DNA of 64,000 nucleotides from Pegoplata infirma (Eukaryota > Arthropoda > Insecta > Diptera > Anthomyiidae). Position 1 is the stretch's first letter, and the number at the start of each line of letters is the position of its first letter. Below the pieces are notes generated by a model that worked only from the letters and a program-made list of their open reading frames with translations, searched no databases and was not told the DNA's origin. The translations under genes and the position numbers were made by a program. Location of the stretch: the NCBI GenBank assembly GCA_963921195.1, contig OY992536.1:331221038-331285037 (forward strand), read 5' to 3'. Positions 56,461 through 64,000 of the stretch are shown piece by piece.

Positions 56461-58549
56461 TAGGATGGCTCGTTTTTGGGCTTTTCTCTCTGATCAAATT
56501 CTAATACCCGCCAAAAGTGTCGGTCCCCTAAGGGTAACTCACATGCAAAATATCACTCCGATCGGAGTTTATCTTCTGTCTCCACTTTGAGCCTCAAAAT
56601 TGGGGTTTTTGCAAAAAGGCCTTTTTAAAAAAAAAAAAAAAAAATTAATTTTTTTTATTAAAATAATTAAAAAATTGTTTTTGTATAATATTTGATCGTA
56701 AATACTTAAATATGAAATTTAAAGATTTTACGATATCATTAACCCGTTCAAACTTGATACCAAAAAAATGCCTTGAATTTGGGGCATTCTCAAAACACCT
56801 TTTTTCAAAATTTGAAAATTTTATTAAAAAAAATTTAAAATATATAATTTTTTCTTACTGAATTCATTAAAAACACCTTGGAGAAGAAAAATGTGAAATA
56901 TGGCGGATATCCGTCGGGCCACTTGTCGGGAATCGCGGGGGGAAGTTAGCGGATTTCAAGGAAATGTTGGTTTTATCAATAATTTGGATTAATAAAATCT
57001 TATAAATTTAATTTTTGGGCAAATTAACTGTTTTTTGGTGTTAGTATTAATATATTATCTGTCAAAAAATCGTTAACCCTTTTTGGTAGGGGGTCATAAA
57101 TGACCCATTCAATAAAATTTTTTTATTTTTTTATTGAAAATTAATTTGTGGCAATCTATTAGATAACTTTAAATCAGCCCTAAAATCTTACCTATTTAAG
57201 ATATCTTTAACCCATATTGGCCAGGGGTCAAAAATGACCCCATTAGACATAGTGCTTGATTTTTTTGATATCAACAAAATATATATTTTTTACTGAATGG
57301 GTCATTTTTGACCGCCTACCAAAAAGGGTTAACGATTTTTTGAAAGATAATATATTAATACGAAATAATAGTTGGGGTACAAAACACAAAAGCCGTTTTA
57401 TACTTGTTTATAGCACAAAATATAAGCTCTAAACTTCAAATTTTCTGCAGGGGTCATTTTTGACCCCCAGCCAATGTGGGTCAAAGACGTCCTAGATCGG
57501 TAAGATTTCATGACAGACTTACAGTTATCTAATAGAATGCGACGACACCAAAAAACAGTTAATTTGCCCAAAAATTAAATTTATAAGATTTTATTAATCC
57601 AAATTATTGATAAAACCAACATTTCCTTGAAATCCGCTAACTTCCCCCCGCGATTCCCGACAAGTGGCCCGACGGATATCCGCCATATTTCACATCTTTC
57701 TTCTCCAAGGTGTTCTTAATGAATTCAGTAAAAAAAGTTTTATATTTAAAATTTTTTTTTTAATAAAATTTTCAAATTTTGAAAAAATGTGTTTTGAGAA
57801 TGCCCCCAAAATCATGGCATTTTTTTGGTATCAAGTTTGAATGGGTTAATGATATCATAAAATCTTTAAATTTCATATTTAAGTATTTACTAGGGATGTC
57901 GCAAATAGTGTATTCGGCATTTTACCGAATATTTACTATTCGGTATTCGGTTGGAACCGAATACGAATATTTGCCGAATAATTTAATTATTCATACGCCT
58001 GTATTTTACCTATGTAAAATATTAAAAAAGTACCAGATTAAAAGACAACAACGCTGTTGTTGACACTATTTTTTCTGGTACCTTAACAATTCGAATTTTA
58101 ATCAAGTGCTCAAGTTTTTTTGTATAAAAAACAAAGTGAAATTACTACGAAAAAGAGTCAAACGTTAACAAAAAGTGTTTTTTTTTAACTAATTTAAATT
58201 TTGACGAATATTCGGCATCTGTTACCGAATATTTATTTAACCGAATATGCAAAAAACATGCCGAATATGCCGAATACCGAATAGTGACGAATATTCGCGA
58301 CATCCCTAGTATTTACGATCAAATATTATACAAAAATAATTTTTTAATTATTTTAATAAAAAAACTTAAACTTTTTTTTTTTTTTAAAGTCCTTTTTTGC
58401 AAAAACCCCAATTTTGAGGCTCAAAGTGGAGACAGATGATAAACTCCGATCGGAGTGATATTTTGCATGTGAGTTACCCTTAGGGGACCGACACTTTTGC
58501 GGGTATTAGAATTTGATCAGAGAGAAAAGCCCAAAAACGAGCCACCTTA
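56461..58549. mobile_element. hAT-like fold-back element (2.1 kb)
   Basis: TIRs begin TAGGATGGCTCGTTTTTGGG and end CCCAAAAACGAGCCACCTTA, with inverted arms of hundreds of bases. The flanks are GTAAGTAC (56453-56460 and 58550-58557), an 8-bp duplication matching the hAT target pattern nTnnnnAn. No transposase is present. GGGTCA...TGACCC hairpin motifs lie at 57080-57480. Confidence 0.8.
57891..58308. mobile_element. hAT-like MITE inside the fold-back
   Basis: The 418-bp element TAGGGATGTCGCAAATA ... TATTCGCGACATCCCTA is flanked by GTATTTAC (57883-57890 and 58309-58316), again an 8-bp nTnnnnAn duplication. The interior consists of TTCGGTATTCGG-type motifs. The left arm of the host fold-back keeps the empty site with one GTAAATAC. 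Confidence 0.9.
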
Positions 58550-58557
58550 GTAAGTAC

Positions 58558-59311
58558 CAGAGCTTCGAAGAATGAAATCCTTTTCGAATGAATTCTCAAA
58601 AAAATCCATTCAATTTTCATAGTCAGTGAATGCATTCGATTTCATAAATCAACATTGAATGCAGTCCTTGGAATTCATTCGATCGAATGGAAAAAAATGA
58701 ATGCATTCGATTTCTTGTTCATTCGATTTAGAAAAATCGAATGCATTCGATTTTTTATCATTCCACTGCGAATGCAATCGATTTTTTAAATAGATATACC
58801 AAAACTGAGCTAAATTTTGGCCCTTAGTATCGCCGACTCCCTTTACATTCGATGACCCTAATGGGCTCTAATTTTGAAAACATATTAATTTTGAAAACAT
58901 ATTATTTTTAAAAACATATTAACATATACATACACGACCAAAAGTGTGGAGAGTGTTGGCGATACTATGGACAAAAAATTGGCTCCGCTTTGCTCTATCT
59001 TGGTAAGTGTTTTTAAGTTTTTTATGCAATGAATGAATAAGCCATTCGATTTTTCAAACTGAATGAAAAGAAAATCGATTGCATTCGCAAGTGAATGCAT
59101 TCGATTTTTAAGAGTTGAATGAAAAAAAATCGAATGCATTCGATTTTTGAAAGTCGAATGAAAAATAAATTGAATGCATTCTATATTTATAAATCGAATG
59201 AGTCTAAAGTGAATTCATTCAATTCGCTAAAATGTGATTAAGGAATGCAATCACTAAATTTTCATTCAGAATGCCAAATCGAATTAAGGAATGAAATCCT
59301 TCGAAGCTCTG
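58558..59311. mobile_element. hAT-like MITE of GAATGCATTCGATTT repeats
   Basis: CAGAGCTTCGAAGAATGAAA ... TCCTTCGAAGCTCTG, 754 bp, is flanked by GTAAGTAC (58550-58557 and 59312-59319). CAGAG...CTCTG ends fit hAT. The interior is a degenerate array of GAATGCATTCGATTTTT units, many palindromic. Confidence 0.8.
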
Positions 59312-59319
59312 GTAAGTAC

Positions 59320-60886
59320 ATACCAATAATTATTACTAATTACTAGGGATGTGATTTCCATGCAAATGAATGTTTTTTGTCGATAGTCTAAAAACGATAT
59401 CGACCAATTTTCTTTCTGAATCAAGAAATTTGTGTTAAAATGGCATCGATGTTTTTGCATATTTTGGTGAAAATGCATATTTTGTTCATATTTCCAACTT
59501 TTAAGTGCATATTTTTGCATAAATTAGCAAAAACACAAATTGAAATTCATTTGTTTCAAAAACTGTTTTAAATTTAAAAAATTTGTTTTGAAAATTTGTT
59601 TTGAAAATAAGAAAAAATATTTTTTTTCTTTTAAATTTTTTTTATAGATTGTCCTAATTTGTAAAAAAATCTTACTCACATAAAGTTTTAAAAGTTACTT
59701 TTTAAACCCCGTGTTGTTTATGAAACAAGATTTTTATTGCACAAATTTTATTTTTTAGTGCATATTTTTAGGTTTTTTAGTGCATATTTTGAATATGCAA
59801 TGAGTTGTGAAAAGTAATCGCTACCAAGTACATTATTTATAATGGGTACCCATTACTACCCAACTACTTTTGAATAATATGTTGTTAAAATACTTTTAAG
59901 TAATATAAAAATTAATTGTTTTCAGTAATATGTTTTAAAAGTACTTTTGAGTAATAATATCTCCTTGCCCTTGTATTTTTGACTTAAACAAAAAAATTAG
60001 ATTAAAAAATCTTGATAATAATCAGGCAATTTTTAATTAAAAACAAGTTAATTTTTAAATGTTTAAATTACTCTCATTTGATAACTAATTATTTTACTTC
60101 TAATTGGTAATGAGTTTTTACTCCTTATTAGTAATCCGAGGCAGTAACTACTTATTTATTCTTCACTACTTATTTTTGTCTCACGCCCTTGTTAAAATAA
60201 GTAGTGTTTTATTCAATAAGTAACTACTTATTATCATTTGTTTCGTATTACAAACCCCATTACTACTAACGCCAGTTTTTGCTGGGAATAGTTATTTGTG
60301 GCACTAACTTGTTTGTTAAAATGAAGGGCGAGTTAAAGGTCTTATACATTTCGGTAGTCAACAGCATATAAACTAGCGCTCTCTAAGCTGTGTCTCAGGA
60401 ACTAAAAATATGGATAATCCAAAAGTGCAAAAAACAAGCCCATTATCAATTTTCTTTGAATTTAGTTAATTTCCCCATTTTTTAGTTAATTATGTTTTTG
60501 AAGGTAGGATTGTGTGGACTTTTCTTTTAAAAAAATTACTTTGATAGCAAAAAAGAAAAATCGTCTTCCTATGTAAATGTTTATGGAACCGATATTTCGA
60601 TGCGTTACACATGGAATAGCACAGAGAGTAAACTCCCATGGTAAACCCCCATGGTTTGATATGATATACGGATGGAAAATTTCTTGGCAAGCAGTTATTA
60701 TTTTTACCGATGTTAAATCTCTCTGAAAAACATATTAAAGTCTATAAAAGGTTTTAATAATTACACATGGTTTTGATGCACCCTAATGTATATTTTTTAT
60801 TTTGTTTTGTATTTTAATAAGTTCTACTTAGAAACTTATTGTTGGAAACAGAAATATCAAACAAGATTGTACATATGTATTTACAC
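59320..60886. repeat. Mixed repeat remnants
   Basis: ACTAGGGATGTGATTT at 59341 could be another hAT-like end without a found partner. 59440-59810 holds TTTTGCATATTTTGGTG text. 59810-60260 repeats AGTAATA / ACTACTTATT motifs. 60590-60625 is a DINE-like scrap (ACCGATATTTCGATGCGTTA). No gene. Confidence 0.45.
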
Positions 60887-61559
60887 TAGCGTTTCCCGAA
60901 ATAAAGAAAATTTCAAACATCTTTAGGGCATACCCTAAGACGATGCTTATTAACGAGCTGATTAAGAGGGGAAAAAATTGGAGGACATCTTCAGAGCGTA
61001 ACCGGCGCTTAAAGTTTGCATCCGAAGTGCATTTTTACAAAACAACAAAACTTTTTATACCCGACATTAATCTGTGATACAGGGTGATAGTATACCGATC
61101 GAAGGTGAGCCCGTAAAAACATAATAAGCCACACAGTTGAAAAATTGCAGAAGAAAATTTAAATTTCCAAAAATTATAGACAATTTTGGTATTCCCATAC
61201 CGGTTTCAAACACTCCATTTTGTGTTATCATCAGTAGAATTTTAAGTGTGGGTTTGTTTTGTTAATGCAAATTGCTCTTTTTATATGTGAATATTTATTT
61301 CTTGGTGTTTTTAGCCTCTTCTAGACTTCCCGAGATAGATATTTGGTAGAAGACGTGCTTCAACAGTAAGTATATTTTTATTAAGAGTAAAAAATTTCCA
61401 AAAAGTTATTTTCTACATTATTTTTAAACTTAAAAGGGAAAAACCACCAAAAAATAAAAAAATTAAAAACTTTTAGACAAAATGAACTACGGAAGCAAAT
61501 TTTAAGCGCCACACAGAGGGTTAAATATAAAAAATATAGTTTTTTAATGCATGAATTAT

Positions 61560-61984
61560 ACACAGAAAAAGATAAAAAAAAACATTTGAGTAAATTTTTA
61601 ATACTATTGAGTAAATAATTACTCAATTTTGCACCAGTAAACGATTTAATAGTATTGTAAATTTTTAATAAAAATTTGTTAAATGTTTGAAAAAAAATTT
61701 GAGTAAACTTTTAATTGACACAATTAAAAATTTATCTATTTATTTTTTTTTTTAAGTTTAAACAAGTTTTAATTTTTTTACAAAAAGAAAAAACTTGTTT
61801 ATTCAAACTTTACCAAACATATTTATGTCTCATAAACATAGGAACATTTTATAAAGACGATTACAAACTTTTATATACATACATACACAAAAAACTATAA
61901 ACTAAACGAGAATTCAAAAAACTATGAGAGCTTAAACAAATTTAAAAAAAAAAAACTATTAAATTTTTTTTATTTTTTTCTGTG
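61560..61984. mobile_element. CACAGAAAAAAAT MITE, copy 4 (internal deletion)
   Basis: TA-CACAGAAAAAGATAAAAA ... TTTTTTTCTGTG-TA. It lacks most of the right-hand interior seen in copies 2 and 3. Confidence 0.75.
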
Positions 61985-62520
61985 TATTCTACATCACTAT
62001 TTGCAAAAAATTACTGTTTTGAGTTAATTTCTTTATTGGCTGTGAGCGGTCAAAATAATTTTTAAAAATTTTGCGTGCCGTGGCTAAATGTGAAAATTTA
62101 CGTATTTCAAGTGCTTATAAACAGTGACCATAACTGTTATGAGATTTTTTGAAAAAACTCAAATTTAACTGTTCAAAAATATTATTTTTAAATAGTAATT
62201 TAAAATAACAGTTTCAAATAATTTATGTAAATATCTGTTCAAAATAACAGAAATAAAAAACTTTTATTTTTTTTAACTGTTATCAAACACTCTTTGAGCC
62301 TTAAAAAATTTGATTTATTAAAGTAAAACTAAAATTGACCCCTTTAAAAAAGAATCCTATTGATAGCTAATACTTCAATTATCGATTTGAAGATTAAAAC
62401 TTTGATTGATTTAATTAATAATAACTGTTATAACAGTTATTTAAAATAAATAAAAGTTATTTTAAACTTTTTGAACAAAAAGTTTTTAAAAACTGTTGGC
62501 CCTGCTCTAGGGCCACCCTT

Positions 62521-63120
62521 ACAAGGGAAGTCTTCCTAGTGTCACCCGCGGATCTTTATGGAATTGGTTTTATTTTGTAGAGCACAAAAAATAAAGGAAC
62601 ACGTATTTTTTTGTAGCGGCCCAAATTCATATTTAGGGGGTAAAAAGGAGGGGGAAGACAAGGCCATTTTTCAGTTTTTTTCGTGTATCTCCTTAATTAT
62701 GCAAAGAAACCTGATCATGTTACATACCAAATGAAAGGTCTTTGGAAAACCTATCTACGTGTGCTAAGAACGTTTCCAAACATGCACAACTTTTCGTCAT
62801 ATTGAGTAAAATACCAAAATTTTAGGACATTTTTGTTAATAAGTCGAAAAATATTAACTTCTTCGGCCCGTTGTTAGTACCACGAGATAGGTATTTTTAA
62901 TACCTTTAATCTGATACCACACATGCCTATATTAATTTTGTTTAAATAGGCGTAAATTGTAAAAAACTGAAAAAGGTCAATTTCCCCCCATACAAATTGA
63001 CCCCCCCTAAAAATGAGTTTGGGCCGCTAAAAAAAATACGTGTCGAATTAATTTTCGTTCTTAACAACATATCCAAATTTCATGAAGATCGGAGGGTGAC
63101 ACCAGGGAGACTTCCCTTGT
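62521..63120. mobile_element. ACAAGGGAAGT TIR element, second subfamily
   Basis: ACAAGGGAAGTCTTCCTAGT ... CACCAGGGAGACTTCCCTTGT is 600 bp. It has CGGCCCAAATTCATATTTAG and its inverse in the arms. Parts of the same subfamily lie at 23200-23345 and 40785-40986. Confidence 0.8.
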
Positions 63121-63308
63121 TAGAAGAAAATTTTTATAAAAAAGTGATCTCTCCTTTTTTAATAAAAAAAATATTCTCTACCATTTTTTTTACATACGTT
63201 TGGACACACTGTGCGTTAGTTGCGCCCCAAAAAATGGCCCTTAAAATTTTTCCATTAATCAGCTCATTAATAAGCATCGTTTTTTTTATTATTTTCGGGA
63301 CACGCTTT

Positions 63309-64000
63309 TGTACACACTTCCATATCTACAATGTGTGTTTGTATGGAAACTAATTAAAACTCGCTAAAAACCAAAAGATGTGAAATGTAAATAAAGAAAA
63401 AATACAATATTAAAATGCGTCTTGGTTTCTATTTTTTTTTTTTAATACATAAAATACTTAATACTACTTATTTAACAAATTCATGCCGCCATTCTACAAT
63501 TTACATATGTATGTATGTGTACTGTGTGTCTTGTGTGCATGTGTAGTTATAGCATTGCCACCTTTACACAAACACATTCATAAACCACATTTCGTTTGTG
63601 TGCCGCTCTAGCTGCAATTTATTGTTACAATTATTTTATGATTATTGCTGCAATTGCTCTGGTTTTCCATTGTTTTACACTAATATTGTGTGTTTTAGCG
63701 TTGTTTGAAATTTCTAAAGGATGGAGAAAAAACTGCATGAATGTTTCGATTTATTACAACAGAACATTTTTGTTTGCACACGCGCAATGCGGTAATAAAA
63801 CAAAAGAACCTTTTATTGCCACAAATTCAGGACAAACGAACAAACCAAAACCGTACATAGGAAACGTACTCATACATTCATTACGAAACCAAACAAACCA
63901 AAATATGTACTCGCATTCTTTCAAAGAACTAATTATGCGGATGAGTAGTTAACGCGAAATTATGTAGAAATATTACGGGATAATAATTTTGTTATTGTTT
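63309..64000. other. End of window: AT-rich DNA with TATG/TGTG simple repeats
   Basis: A microsatellite-like stretch (ATGTATGTATGTGTACTGTG) lies near 63507-63545. A 118-aa frame (63596-63952) has a hydrophobic N-terminal third, no recognisable domain and a Lys/Asn-rich tail. I do not call it a gene. Confidence 0.4.

Larger units (their letters stand above)
60887..63308. mobile_element. TIR element with two younger MITEs inside
   Basis: TAGCGTTTCCCGAAATAA and GATGCTTATTAACGAGCTGA at the left pair with AATCAGCTCATTAATAAGCA and TTATTTTCGGGACACGCT at the right. Inside are 61560-61984 and 62521-63120. Confidence 0.55.

Noticed and set aside
63596..63952. 118-residue frame with hydrophobic N terminus near the right edge
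   Set aside because: No recognisable domain, a plausible start only by chance, and Asn/Lys-rich tail as in other random frames.

Overview
The window is AT-rich, intron-poor eukaryotic DNA from a higher dipteran. The only host protein gene I can support is fork head (fkh, FoxA) on the minus strand at 26057-27565. Its 502-residue product matches Drosophila Fkh at the N terminus, through the forkhead DNA-binding domain, and at the C terminus. The dense repeat content, including the 'GCCGAATGTAGTGATACCC' DINE-1/mini-me-like family, suggests a large-genome calyptrate fly such as a blowfly or house-fly relative. The family-level placement is inference; the dipteran call is firm. Layout: 1-24600 is almost wholly transposable-element DNA. 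It holds TA-flanked MITEs, fold-back elements, DINE-1-like repeats and two non-LTR retrotransposon 3' ends. About 24620-30440 is a comparatively repeat-free island that holds fkh, its 3' flank and a long 5' flank with microsatellites. 30448-64000 is repeat DNA again, including a decayed RNase H-bearing LINE at 34967-36470, a tRNA-derived SINE nested in a MITE at 52191-52422, and a stack of hAT-like insertions at 56453-59319. The most interesting coding signal lies immediately downstream of fkh. After the fkh stop (UGA followed by C) and seven sense codons there is a UAA. The same frame then stays open for 181 further codons (25487-26032), rich in Asn, Ser, Gln, His and Ala, in the style of a fly transcription-factor activation region. 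This suggests a C-terminally extended Fkh isoform made by stop-codon readthrough or by splicing around the two stops. The last codons of this extension are tandemly duplicated in the 3' flank. The second theme is nesting. Several fold-back elements carry later insertions in one arm while the opposite arm keeps the empty site. At 56453-59319 two unrelated hAT-like elements stand side by side, sharing three copies of one 8-bp target duplication. Long, nearly identical inverted arms (for example 19883-20645 against 20813-21548) could fold into hairpin RNA if transcribed. Apart from fkh, its extension and the LINE remnants, I regard the open frames in the window as chance ORFs in AT-rich DNA. Repeat boundaries were read by eye and may be off by a few bases.
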